Assembly (NCBI RefSeq): GCF_008253865.1
Contig: NZ_CP042331.1
Coordinates: forward strand, 992,001 to 1,056,000
Direction: 5' to 3'
Length of the DNA: 64,000 nucleotides
DNA from: Bosea sp. F3-2
GTDB taxonomy: Bacteria; Pseudomonadota; Alphaproteobacteria; Rhizobiales; Beijerinckiaceae
Each line of letters starts with the position of its first letter. The first letter of the stretch is position 1. This document shows, piece after piece, positions 16,935 to 25,608 of the stretch. The notes under the pieces are model-generated. The model was not told the origin of the DNA. It saw only the letters and a list, made by a program, of their open reading frames with translations, and searched no databases. A program made the position numbers and the translations under genes.

Positions 16935-18602
16935 TTATCGGGCGGCCGCACTCGCACCTAGCCAGGTCAACCCCTTGAACGGCTTTCGCTCACGCAACTT
17001 TCCGTTTTCAAAGAGCTCATGGTTCGCAATCTGAAGATTCCGAACCGGAAGGAACGTGACATCGCAATTGTAAGTCGAGCTTTGACCGCGAATCGGAATG
17101 TTAGCGGCAGGTACCGTGGCTGGCTCGCAGGTGGCCTGATCGATGAATTGCCCGAAGGAATGCGTCTGCTTCCCCCTAAAGGTGATGGTGGGCGTTTCCA
17201 GACGACTGGGTGTCGATAGGATAAGGCAGCCAGGCGAAGACCATGCATCGATCTCCTTCCTAAGCTCGTGAATCTCTTCTTCGGCACCCAATTTGGAGGA
17301 GCCGGGCTCAGAGACCTCCTTCGTGATACTGTAGCGCAAGATCCGCCCATCAGATACGATGGGCTCAACAATAAATCTGACCTTCATCCACTGACCGATC
17401 CGTCCATCCCCCTGCCTGAAGTTGCTGATTCCATAAAATTGCGTCTTGGGCAGCTGGATGGGCGGGCTCACACAGCTCGCTTCGAACTTAAGTGGAAGGT
17501 CGGTGTCCAATACTGAGGACGGTGGCGTGACATAACCTGCAAGTTTGCCGCAACTAGACTTCGAGCTAGGCCGCGTCGTCGGATAAATGCATTCTTCAAT
17601 GTCGAGCCGCAGAGCATCGCGCACACGCTGAATTTGATCGCGCGCCGATACCAGCAAGGGGTGATCTCGCACATTGATGTCGTATTGAGTTGGATCCGAA
17701 GTAATATCGTTCAGTGTGTCGAGCTTTGAGTTGAGTGCAATGAGCTTATTGGACGCCGCATCGACCTGCGCGCTACTCGCATCCAATGGCATGTGAGGAT
17801 ACGGCGACACGACTATGTATAGAACCGCGGCTTTTGGATTCTTCTCGACCTGAGCTCTGAAGCCTTGAACTTCGCTTGCGAACGTATCGAGGTTATAGGC
17901 TGCCGTGTCGCCGCCTCCTGCCTTCCTGCCCTGAATCCTCAAATAGCTGTGCTTGCTGAGTTGCTCCTTCGTAGTCCTTACATCGCCAGATCCGGACATT
18001 GCCGACGACGCGGCCCTAACGTTAGCTTCGAACTGCTCTTTCCGCGCCTCATCACGCTCGGTCGCCTGAAGAGCCATGATCAGTTCGCCGCCGTATATAA
18101 TTGTGCTCACAAAGTGAGTTCCGCATTCGCGCCGGAATTGCGGGGCCTTCACTTTCGGCGAATTGTAGCCAGGGAGGATGTCACCGACTGTGGAGCCGAT
18201 CTCGACTGTCGAGATGACATGCCGAATAAGCATCGTAGTGTCGTTCCGCGAAATGCTGACTGAACGCGCGAAGCTCATGCGCGCAGATGCGCTCATGACC
18301 GCAAACTTTGCCTGTCCGCTTGCGCTGGCAACCAAGGTCGAAATTAGCTGTTCCTTGCTGTCAATCCTCTCGAGATGAATGCCATCATGTAAGCCAGTGC
18401 CAAGTATCCTCGTTTCGGGAAGCGCTGTGCTGCTGATGCAGGTGCGACGAACCAGATCACCGCGTGCCGCATCATATCCCATGCCGATCGAGGCCCCATT
18501 TAGCCATGGAATATGGACGTCTGCCGCTTTAATACTCAACGGCACCAGAAGAGCTCCCATCGCAGTAAATCCGAGAGCTATCCCTTTGAACAGTAACGAC
18601 AT
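16935..18602 (-). CDS. Exported MACPF-domain (perforin-like) protein, 555 aa
   Basis: The N-terminus is a signal peptide (KGIALGFTAMGALLVPLSI, ending KAA). Near residues 160-172 the protein has CGTHF, six residues, then GG. This is the core of the membrane attack complex/perforin signature (G-T-H-[FY]-x6-G-G). Length and secreted nature fit a stand-alone bacterial MACPF protein. The C-terminal 200 residues hold several Cys and could be a separate beta-rich targeting domain. The upstream gene (18632-19123) is on the same strand 29 nt away, so the two probably form an operon. Family knowledge: MACPF proteins oligomerise and insert beta-hairpins into membranes, though some do not lyse. Whether this one forms pores is inference. 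Confidence 0.8.
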   Translation of the reverse strand: MSLLFKGIALGFTAMGALLVPLSIKAADVHIPWLNGASIGMGYDAARGDLVRRTCISSTALPETRILGTGLHDGIHLERIDSKEQLISTLVASASGQAKFAVMSASARMSFARSVSISRNDTTMLIRHVISTVEIGSTVGDILPGYNSPKVKAPQFRRECGTHFVSTIIYGGELIMALQATERDEARKEQFEANVRAASSAMSGSGDVRTTKEQLSKHSYLRIQGRKAGGGDTAAYNLDTFASEVQGFRAQVEKNPKAAVLYIVVSPYPHMPLDASSAQVDAASNKLIALNSKLDTLNDITSDPTQYDINVRDHPLLVSARDQIQRVRDALRLDIEECIYPTTRPSSKSSCGKLAGYVTPPSSVLDTDLPLKFEASCVSPPIQLPKTQFYGISNFRQGDGRIGQWMKVRFIVEPIVSDGRILRYSITKEVSEPGSSKLGAEEEIHELRKEIDAWSSPGCLILSTPSRLETPTITFRGKQTHSFGQFIDQATCEPATVPAANIPIRGQSSTYNCDVTFLPVRNLQIANHELFENGKLRERKPFKGLTWLGASAAAR

Positions 18603-18631
18603 GTCGATTACCCATCACATCGGTGGAGCTC

Positions 18632-19123
18632 TTAGGGGCTGCAGACCACCGCGCCAGCTCGGGCGGAACAGGTGATTGCCTGGCTCTTACTGAGCGATAA
18701 AGCCGGGTCCCAATCGGAGCGGTCCTCTGCCTTGGGGCGCCCACAGCAGGGCATCGCGGCACGGGAATTGAAGAGGTAGAATGCCCGCAGCTCTCCCGCC
18801 TGCAGTCCGTTCCTGGAAATGCTCTCATCGTCTTCGGTCCATTCAAGGACGATCAGATCGCCATTCCTCTTCACTGTCATTAGGCTGATGACGTCAGGCG
18901 CGCGGTCGACAGCTGCCACGCAGGAATCCGCCTTGTCGAGCAACGCGACGGCCCTCGCAGGAAAGCCGCTTTTAGCCAGTGCGGCCTTCTTCGCAGCTAG
19001 TTTCGCCGGAAATCTGGGATCACCGGTGCAGAAGTCCGGTCCGCAGGCGCATTGCGCCCAGGAAACTCCTTGAGCGGCGGCTAGCATGAAACCTGCGAGA
19101 AATGCGCGACCGTACGTCCTCAT
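18632..19123 (-). CDS. Exported Cys-rich hypothetical protein, partner of MACPF gene
   Basis: The ATG at 19123 gives a signal peptide (RAFLAGFMLAAAQGVSWAQ); an in-frame ATG at 19153 would add ten polar residues. The mature protein has CACGPDFC at its start, a central Cys, a CC pair and two more Cys near the C-terminus, so several disulfides or a metal site are likely. No family was recognised. It lies 29 nt upstream of the MACPF gene in the same direction. The pairing suggests that it assists or restrains the MACPF protein in the periplasm or outside the cell, but this is inferred from position alone. Confidence 0.65.
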   Translation of the reverse strand: MRTYGRAFLAGFMLAAAQGVSWAQCACGPDFCTGDPRFPAKLAAKKAALAKSGFPARAVALLDKADSCVAAVDRAPDVISLMTVKRNGDLIVLEWTEDDESISRNGLQAGELRAFYLFNSRAAMPCCGRPKAEDRSDWDPALSLSKSQAITCSARAGAVVCSP

Positions 19124-19153
19124 CGCCGCAATCCCCCAGTCAGGGCCACGCAA

Positions 19154-19606
19154 ACAAAGATCAGCACACTAGGGAATATTGAGGCAAAGCCTCACAAATT
19201 GCAACTACCTCAGGACAGTTCTGATAGAGATGACGAGGGTCGAATTCTTGCAGGTGCTTGCAAGCAGCCATACGCTTGGACCCAAATTTTCGGTGACCTG
19301 GGAAATCTCGTTACAAGTCGGGTTGCGCAGGGTGCGACCGATCATTTCTAATGCAAATGGCGGAGTGTAAGCGCCCCTTATCGTACGCACACTCCAGATC
19401 CGCCCCCCCCCGAGCAGCTTTGACCGTCACAGCACAGCGCATAATGTGGCGTATTAGACACCTTGTCATATTGCGTTTAGCAAGCTTACTTCCGTGGCGC
19501 GAGTCTATAATGCCGTTCTGGAAGACGGCAATACTGTCTCACAGGCCTATGCCTGGGCCTTAGGTGAAATTTTTTACATCTCCGCATGGGGCGGAGCCTC
19601 TCCTCA
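19154..19606. other. Gene-free stretch
   Basis: No supported gene was found. Short frames here lack ribosome sites and family resemblance. It separates the MACPF operon from the recombinase remnant. Confidence 0.5.
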
Positions 19607-20136
19607 TCAACCTCCGTTTCGGAGAGCTTCGATGCGGATAAGGACATTACGGACTTGGCTAGAGGACCACGGCCCGCCCCTCGAGCTTTTGATGCCGCGC
19701 GCGGCTAGCTCCTGGCCGATGGAGCGAAGCGAGTATGGCCAGCGGCCTCAATCGTACGAATGGTAGGGATGAGGTCACGCGCCCGCTGGTCGGCAAGAGA
19801 TCTCTGCGCGGCTCTGGCGCGCTCACAATCGGCAGAAGTGCCTGCCCTGCCCCTGAACCCGCCTAAACGCGTCCCGCGAGCCTTGGCGGCGGCTAGAGCG
19901 GCTTTGGTGCGGGCAGAGATGGCATGAGCTTCGTGCTCGGCCACGGCCGCGGGGATGTGGATGGTGAGCTTATTCGCGGTCGGGAGGTCGCAGGCTACGA
20001 AATCGACCCTGCTTTCCATAAGGGCGGACACGAAGGCGACGTTACGCGCCAGACGGTCGAGCTTGGCGATCACGAGGGCCGCTTTGTACAGCCGGCACGC
20101 CGCGAGCGCGGCTGCTAGCTGGGGAAAAGCAATCAA
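19607..20136 (-). pseudogene. Serine recombinase (resolvase/invertase) remnant
   Basis: The central part of a serine-recombinase catalytic domain is clear (VIAKLDRLARN, VFVACDLPTANKL-type segment, AEHEAHAISARTKAAL, AKARGTRLGG). The N-terminal 55-60 residues that should carry the catalytic Ser are missing; the frame begins at a TTG inside the conserved region. Near 19735 the frame shifts: the expected continuation (SIGQELAARGIKSSRGGPWS, then SSQVRNVLIRI) is found in another frame and ends at 19607. The gene is therefore truncated and frameshifted, and inactive as a recombinase. It marks a former mobile element or inversion system next to the R-M island. Confidence 0.8.
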
Positions 20137-20608
20137 ATCGCCTCATGATCGACTGGAGCGTCACTCGCGGCGCCGTCCTTATTTCGGGGTCCCGAACCGG
20201 TCTGGGTTCAACCAGATCGTCCCCTTTCGATCTCGGAAAGTTCTCCCTGCCGAGCTCGTTGGCATTTCGCTTTCAGGCGGCGGTCGCTGCCGTTTCGGGA
20301 TGAAATTCGACAATTCGGACGCTGCGCGAGCGTCCGCGATTTCGAGTAGAACTACGCCATTGATCTACCGGATCAGCGTCAGATCGCTTGGCTTCGTCCT
20401 GAGCCATGCTTCAGCGAGCAATTGGGGCTATTCTTACGGTATTGCGAAGCGCATTATTCCGAGCGCGATACACGGCATAATCGGGTCGGCATATTCCTTC
20501 CTTCAACCCACTGATATCACGAACAAACCCCGGCACTCTGGTTTTATAACTTGGGTTCGACGACGGGTTGCTCGTAAGGCTCACTTCGCAATGTTTCTGA
20601 TGCCGGAC

Positions 20609-20724
20609 CTGTGAGTGGAACGATAGTTTGCCTTTTTGACGCATCAGCTCACCGCAAATGACGCAACTGTGAGTGAAACCAAAGTTCGCCTTTTTGACGC
20701 ATCCGCGCGCCGCAAATGACGCAT
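20609..20724. repeat. Two tandem 58-bp repeats
   Basis: Unit 1 (20609-20666) and unit 2 (20667-20724) both start CTGTGAGTG and share GCCTTTTTGACGCATC and CGCAAATGACGCA. They differ at only a few positions. The motif TGACGCA occurs four times in the array. There is no spacer structure as in CRISPR. It sits about 0.4 kb upstream of vsr and has no gene of its own; 20137-20608 also holds no supported gene. Confidence 0.8.
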
Positions 20725-20775
20725 CAGCCTGCCGCAGTCGCAATGGCGCTAGACCTCAATACAGGCGCCTACAAG

Positions 20776-20799
20776 AAAGCCCGGCTTCGGCCGGGCTTT
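20776..20799. terminator. Intrinsic terminator-like hairpin
   Basis: AAAGCCCGG, a CTTC loop, then CCGGGCTTT make a strong symmetrical hairpin with A and T runs on both sides, so it could act in either direction. It insulates the vsr/R-M operon from upstream sequence. No gene is supported between it and vsr (20800-21140). Confidence 0.75.
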
Positions 20800-21140
20800 G
20801 AATTTCCAGATATGATCCGGACTAGTAGCCGGAGAATGCGGAAGGTAACTGCCATCCTGTCAGCCGGACGCTGATCGAGCGCGACTTTAGCGGCAGCGAT
20901 CTTACGGTAGCCGACTGCATTGGGATGGAGCGGCCAGGCCGCGGAGATGGATGTCGCGACGTACGACAATTAATCTCAGCCGAATTTTATGTTCCTATTA
21001 TGTTCCATTTTTGCCGTGACCTGATAGGCTTTCGCAGAGTCGGCGGTCGAGGGTTTCGAGTGTGCCTGTTGCGATTTTTCTCATGACGATTTCGCTCGGC
21101 GACCGTTGTCTCACCAAGTCGCGAGCCATGGGACGCATCG

Positions 21141-21584
21141 ATGGCTGACATTTTGGATCCCGAAGCACGCAGCGTTCGCATGCGGTCAGTTCGGCGACAG
21201 CATACCACGCCGGAGCTGGTGGTCCGTAAGGTGGCGCACGCGATGGGCTTACGGTTTCGACTGCATCGTGACGACTTGCCCGGCACGCCCGATCTCGTCT
21301 TTCCGAAGCATCGGACGGTCGTCTTCGTGCACGGCTGTTTTTGGCATCGCCATGCCGATTGCCGGAAGGCGACGACGCCGAAGACCAACACCGATTTCTG
21401 GGCCAAAAAATTCAAGCGGAACCAAGAACGCGACGCTGAGAAAGTCGCAGAACTCGACGCGCTTGAATGGCGTGTCATCGTGATCTGGGAATGCCAGACC
21501 CGCCGTCCGGAGGAAATTGCGATTGCGCTCGCGCGGGCTTTTGACTTTCACGGTCCTCGGCGCGAAATGCTTGCAAATGACTAA
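21141..21584 (+). CDS. vsr: Very short patch repair endonuclease (Vsr)
   Basis: The 147-aa product matches Vsr along its length: RSVRMRSVRRQHTTPELVVR at the N-terminus, GTPDLVFPKHR with the catalytic Asp, and HGCFWHRHADC with the zinc-binding and His residues. Vsr nicks 5' of the T in a T:G mismatch produced by deamination of 5-methylcytosine at the cognate methylase site. It is the first gene of the operon and its stop overlaps the methyltransferase start (ATG at 21577), so the two are translationally coupled. It should recognise the site of one of the two downstream m5C methylases. Confidence 0.95.
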   Translation: MADILDPEARSVRMRSVRRQHTTPELVVRKVAHAMGLRFRLHRDDLPGTPDLVFPKHRTVVFVHGCFWHRHADCRKATTPKTNTDFWAKKFKRNQERDAEKVAELDALEWRVIVIWECQTRRPEEIAIALARAFDFHGPRREMLAND

Positions 21585-22854
21585 CGCTCTTCCCGCTGAT
21601 TCTGCCACGCAATTCTCGGGTTCTGTCGAGACGCCGAGTTGCACCTACGCGTTCGAAGGGTCAGGACGCGTGGTGCGCCATGTGAGAGCGGGTGGTTGCA
21701 CTTATCGCTCCGACATAAGCGGCTCGAGCCTAGCCGACGACGCTACCGCCGCGTTCGACGCCGCATGGCTGCGTTCCAAAGAATGGCCGGTCGTGCATCG
21801 GCCATTGGGGAAGCTCGTCGTTGCGGACCTATTCTGCGGATCGGGCGGGCTAACGCTTGGGGCCTGGGAAGCCGCGCGCGCGATGCAGCTCGAATTTCAA
21901 TCGGTCCTGGCGGCGGACAATGACGAAGACGCGATGTCCGTCTATCGACGAAATTTCGCGCCGCGCGCGTCGTTCGTGGCACCGTTGGAAGAGCTCGTCG
22001 ACGGCGACGTCGGATCAGCTTTGTCAACGGGCGAAAGAGCGATTCTGAAGGGAATACCGGCGGTCGACGTATTGCTCGCAGGACCGCCATGCCAAGGGCA
22101 CTCCGACCTCAACAACTTCACGCGCCGCAACGACCCGCGGAACGAATTGATCTCGAAGGTCGTTCGCTTCGCCGAGATCGCCACGCCGACGCACATCGTG
22201 ATCGAGAACGTCCAGGGAGTTCGTCACGACACCGGCGGCGTGTTCCAGAGGTCGATCTCGCAACTAGAGGCGATGAAGTACGAGGTCAGCAGCTTCCTTC
22301 TTGAAGGCGATGAAATCGGACTGGCTCAACGGCGGCGGCGCTGCTTCCTGGTCGCGTCGAGGTCTGGTCCGTCTTCAAGCGACCGAATCTACAAGCTCGC
22401 TTCGGCGAGGGCTAAGACGTTCGACTGGGCGTGTGCCGATCTTGAAGGAATCGACGGGCGTTCGGTCTTCGACACAGCGGCCAAGGTCTTTCCGGAAAAC
22501 CAACGCCGAATGGACTTCCTCGTTGAGAACGACCTGTACGATCTTCCCGACGAAGAGCGGCCTGACTGTCATCGACTTAAACATCACGCATATAAGTCGG
22601 TCTACGGAAGGCTGTGGGCAGATCGGCCGTCTCCGACCATCACCACCGGCTTCGGTTCGCCGGGACAGGGCCGATACACGCACCCGCGCGTCGCGCGGAC
22701 GATCACGCCTCACGAGGCGGCGCGCCTCCAACACATTCCCGACTTCTTCAACTTTGGCCTCTCGAAGCGGAAGCGCCTGCAAAAGCTGATCGGCAATTCC
22801 GTTCCCTCCAAACTCGCCTACGCCGTGGTATTGGACCTCTTGGTACATGAATGA
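21577..22854 (+). CDS. DNA (cytosine-5) methyltransferase 1 of the R-M locus
   Basis: Start chosen at 21577, overlapping the vsr stop; an ATG at 21517 would lie well inside vsr. The 425-aa protein has the ordered m5C motifs: DLFCGSGGLTLG (I, about residue 84), AGPPCQGHSD with the catalytic Cys (IV, about 170), IENVQG (VI, about 210), QRRRRCFLVA (VIII), and RTITPHEAARLQ with LIGNSVP (IX-X). About 80 residues precede motif I, longer than in minimal enzymes. It overlaps the second methylase by 8 nt. Two m5C enzymes in one locus imply an asymmetric target, one enzyme per strand. Confidence 0.93.
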   Translation: MTNALPADSATQFSGSVETPSCTYAFEGSGRVVRHVRAGGCTYRSDISGSSLADDATAAFDAAWLRSKEWPVVHRPLGKLVVADLFCGSGGLTLGAWEAARAMQLEFQSVLAADNDEDAMSVYRRNFAPRASFVAPLEELVDGDVGSALSTGERAILKGIPAVDVLLAGPPCQGHSDLNNFTRRNDPRNELISKVVRFAEIATPTHIVIENVQGVRHDTGGVFQRSISQLEAMKYEVSSFLLEGDEIGLAQRRRRCFLVASRSGPSSSDRIYKLASARAKTFDWACADLEGIDGRSVFDTAAKVFPENQRRMDFLVENDLYDLPDEERPDCHRLKHHAYKSVYGRLWADRPSPTITTGFGSPGQGRYTHPRVARTITPHEAARLQHIPDFFNFGLSKRKRLQKLIGNSVPSKLAYAVVLDLLVHE

Positions 22855-24073
22855 GTATCGAGAAAGGAATGAGGGGGCGGTCTTGCGCGTAGCCAGTCTG
22901 TTCAGCGGGATTGGCGGTTTTGAACTCGGGTTCAGGGACGCGGGGATGACCCCCGCACTGTTCTGCGACGTCGATCCGGACGCGAAGGCCGTGATCACGG
23001 CGGCGTGGCCGGAGGTTCCGTTCTGCGACGACATCCGCGAGCTCCGATCGCTTCCCCAGGTGGAGGTGGTGACCGCCGGGTTCCCCTGTCAGGATCTCAG
23101 CCAGGCTGGAAGGAAGACGGGAATTTCCGGCGGCCGATCCGGGCTCGTAGATCATCTCTTCCGCTTGCTAGAGACGGCCTCTCCCGATCTTAAGTGGGTC
23201 GTCGTCGAGAACGTCCCTTACATGCTTGGCCTCGACAAGGGGTTCGCCATGCGGAGCCTCATCGAGCGCTTTGAGGCGCTGGGGTATCGCTGGGCGTACC
23301 GCGTGGTGGATTCCCGAGCTTTCGGCATTCCGCAGCGTCGCCCTCGCGTGCTGCTGGTCGCTTCAAGAGTCGGATTCCCGGCGCACGTCCTCGACGGAGA
23401 GGCGAACGAAGTGCCGATCGACGAAAAGCCTGCGGTCATCGACGACGAAGCGGCATACGGCTTCTATTGGACGGAGGGCAATCGCGGCCTCGGCTGGGTC
23501 AAGCACGGCGTCCCGCCTATCAAGGGCGGCTCGGGGCTTGGCATTCCTTCACCTCCGGCCGTCTGGATGGTGCCGACGGGCGAGTTGGGCAAGCCCACCA
23601 TCACGGATGCCGAGCGACTTCAAGGATTTCCCGCAGGCTGGACGGAGCCCGTGATGTCGCGAAGTGGGACGCGTGTTGGCGCGCGTTGGAAGCTCGTCGG
23701 GAACGCCGTCAACGTCGCGACTGCTCGATGGCTCGGGCGAAGATTGTCCCGCCCATTGTCCGCGGTAGACGACGCCCGACTCGGCCACTTCGACGCTGGT
23801 AAGAGGTGGCCTAACGCCGCGATGGGCGAAAGAGGCAGTCGCGCGAAACTGAACTTATCGCCTTGGCCGGAACGACGAGAGCCGGTGGCTATCCGCGACT
23901 TCCTCTCCGAGCCGCTGGTGCCGCTATCGCATAAGGCCGCGCTTGGCTTTCTTAATCGAGCGCTGACGACGCCGAAACTCGTCTACTCGGACGCCTTTCT
24001 CGATTTCCTACGCGCATATTGCGGATTGGAGGCCAGCTACGATCCTCCGATACGCCTCAAGATAGCGAGTTGA
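22847..24073 (+). CDS. DNA (cytosine-5) methyltransferase 2 of the R-M locus
   Basis: The 408-aa product has FSGIGGFELGF (motif I, about residue 18), TAGFPCQDLS (motif IV, about 80), VVENVPYML (VI), GIPQRRPRVLLVA (VIII) and LVGNAVNV (X). It is only distantly similar to the first methylase, as expected if the two modify opposite strands of a non-palindromic site. About 100 residues follow motif X, a C-terminal extension with unknown role. The gene starts 8 nt inside the first methylase gene. Either methylase, or both, could be the cognate of the Vsr enzyme. Confidence 0.92.
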   Translation: MNEYRERNEGAVLRVASLFSGIGGFELGFRDAGMTPALFCDVDPDAKAVITAAWPEVPFCDDIRELRSLPQVEVVTAGFPCQDLSQAGRKTGISGGRSGLVDHLFRLLETASPDLKWVVVENVPYMLGLDKGFAMRSLIERFEALGYRWAYRVVDSRAFGIPQRRPRVLLVASRVGFPAHVLDGEANEVPIDEKPAVIDDEAAYGFYWTEGNRGLGWVKHGVPPIKGGSGLGIPSPPAVWMVPTGELGKPTITDAERLQGFPAGWTEPVMSRSGTRVGARWKLVGNAVNVATARWLGRRLSRPLSAVDDARLGHFDAGKRWPNAAMGERGSRAKLNLSPWPERREPVAIRDFLSEPLVPLSHKAALGFLNRALTTPKLVYSDAFLDFLRAYCGLEASYDPPIRLKIAS

Positions 24074-24111
24074 CGAGCCGACGCTCCCGCCCCTTCTCCG
24101 GAACCCGAACC

Positions 24112-25608
24112 GTGACCGACACCTCGCCGCCCGAACCGCACACGTCGACTGATCCGGAAGTTCTTTGGGCCGCCGCGCAGGCATGTGCAAAAAACGACGA
24201 CCGAAGCGACGGAGCGGAGCTTCGGGAGGAAGTCGCCGAGGCGGTCTCCGATCTGGCCGGTGCAGGGCGCAAACTCACCGTGTATGTGACCAAGACTAAC
24301 CATTCAGGCTATCGAAATCAGGTCTGGCAAGGCCAAGGAAACTCGCGCCGCAACGACGTCATGGTACTCATAAACACCTCCGGGAACGAGGCTGGAGTCT
24401 GCGACGAGGCCAAGGCGCGCCTGAACCCGGCTCGCAAGAACGGATTCGACGCAGTGGTCGTGTGCGAACCTGCGGACGACGGCTTCGAAGTACGAGCGGT
24501 TGTCGAATATCCCAGCGGATCGCTCGGCCGAGACCTTCGAGCCGAGCTGCGGTCGGATCTCGACCTGCGGACGGTCCGTGATCCCGCGATCGCGTCTTCA
24601 CTCAAGCCGATCTTTCCCGCGGAACCCGAAGATTCCTCGGCCGACGAGCGAGTCTTCGTCGATGCGCTCAGCGCCCACCTGCTAGAGGCGAAGAACGTTA
24701 TCCTCGCTGGTCCTCCGGGCACCGGGAAGACCCATCTTGCATTGGAAGCCGTGTCCATCCTCGCCGAAGGAGACATGAATGGCTGTAGATTAGAGAACAT
24801 TTTGTCGGGCCGACCGGTTTCCGAGGTTGCGCTGTCGGAGGTCGGGGCGCCGCCGGTCGTCTGGGAGATCGTCCAGTTCCACCCGTCCTACGGGTACGAG
24901 GAATTCATTCGCGGGCTCCGCACCGACCCCGATTCTAAGGGGTTCAACCTCAAGAGCTTCGACGGTATCTTGCCGATCATGGCGCAAGTCGGAGCAAGAC
25001 GAGGCGACAAGCCAACTGTTCTAATCATCGATGAAATCAACCGATCGAACCTCTCGCTCGCGCTCGGCGAAGCCATATTCGCGATCGATCCCAACCATCG
25101 TGGACGACCGGTGAAGTTACAGTACGCCGCGTCCGATGGTGGAGGCGACGCGCTGGTCGTGCCGCCGGCCTTGTACATCCTCGCGACGATGAACACCGCA
25201 GATCGATCAATTGCGATGATGGACTTTGCGGTGCGGCGGCGGTTTCGCTTATTGTCGATGCGGCCGTCTCGCTCGATCCTGGAGGAGTTTTACGGCCATG
25301 GACGAGCGAGGGCCGACCTCGCGTGGATCATTCTCAACACCATCAATAAGTCGATATCGGATCCCGACTATCACGTCGGGCAGTCCTACGTGATGGCTGG
25401 CGCAGATCTCTCGGACGAGGCTTGGGCTCGGGACCTGTCGCGGAAAATCATTCAGGAGGTGCGACCGCTACTTGTGGAATACGCGCACGAGAACATATCG
25501 AGCGGCGCCGTTGTGCTCGCGGCGGCCGGCGTCGACCTAGATCTGATGCACTGCTCGGCGCAGGAGCTAGCTTTCTCCTTGCTAAACATGGTCTCGCCGG
25601 ATGCGTAA
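24112..25608 (+). CDS. McrB-like AAA+ restriction motor 1
   Basis: The GTG at 24112 is favoured since it follows the methylase stop; the longer frame from 24019 would overlap it by 55 nt. The C-terminal 300 residues form an McrB-type AAA+ domain: Walker A GPPGTGKT (about residue 200), an FHPSYGYEEFI segment, Walker B VLIIDEINRSN, and the MNTADRS sensor typical of McrB. About 190 N-terminal residues precede it; I do not assign this domain, which in McrB/LlaJI R1 proteins is the DNA-recognition part. Family knowledge: McrB proteins form GTP-driven hexamers that bring in McrC to cut. It overlaps the next gene by 8 nt. Confidence 0.9.
   Translation: MTDTSPPEPHTSTDPEVLWAAAQACAKNDDRSDGAELREEVAEAVSDLAGAGRKLTVYVTKTNHSGYRNQVWQGQGNSRRNDVMVLINTSGNEAGVCDEAKARLNPARKNGFDAVVVCEPADDGFEVRAVVEYPSGSLGRDLRAELRSDLDLRTVRDPAIASSLKPIFPAEPEDSSADERVFVDALSAHLLEAKNVILAGPPGTGKTHLALEAVSILAEGDMNGCRLENILSGRPVSEVALSEVGAPPVVWEIVQFHPSYGYEEFIRGLRTDPDSKGFNLKSFDGILPIMAQVGARRGDKPTVLIIDEINRSNLSLALGEAIFAIDPNHRGRPVKLQYAASDGGGDALVVPPALYILATMNTADRSIAMMDFAVRRRFRLLSMRPSRSILEEFYGHGRARADLAWIILNTINKSISDPDYHVGQSYVMAGADLSDEAWARDLSRKIIQEVRPLLVEYAHENISSGAVVLAAAGVDLDLMHCSAQELAFSLLNMVSPDA

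Noticed and set aside
19205..19390. Small minus-strand gene of 61 codons
   Set aside because: No ribosome site, no signal or family features, and no conservation clue; left as gene-free sequence.
20609..20724. CRISPR array
   Set aside because: Only two contiguous 58-bp units, with no unique spacers and no cas genes; it is a plain tandem duplication.
20769..20969. 66-codon minus-strand frame next to the hairpin at 20776
   Set aside because: Its end runs into the terminator hairpin. It has no ribosome site and no recognisable domain, so at most it is a fragment.
21517..21576. Upstream ATG for the first methyltransferase
   Set aside because: It would lie 68 nt inside vsr, and its 20 extra residues show no methylase similarity. 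The ATG at 21577 overlapping the vsr stop is more natural.
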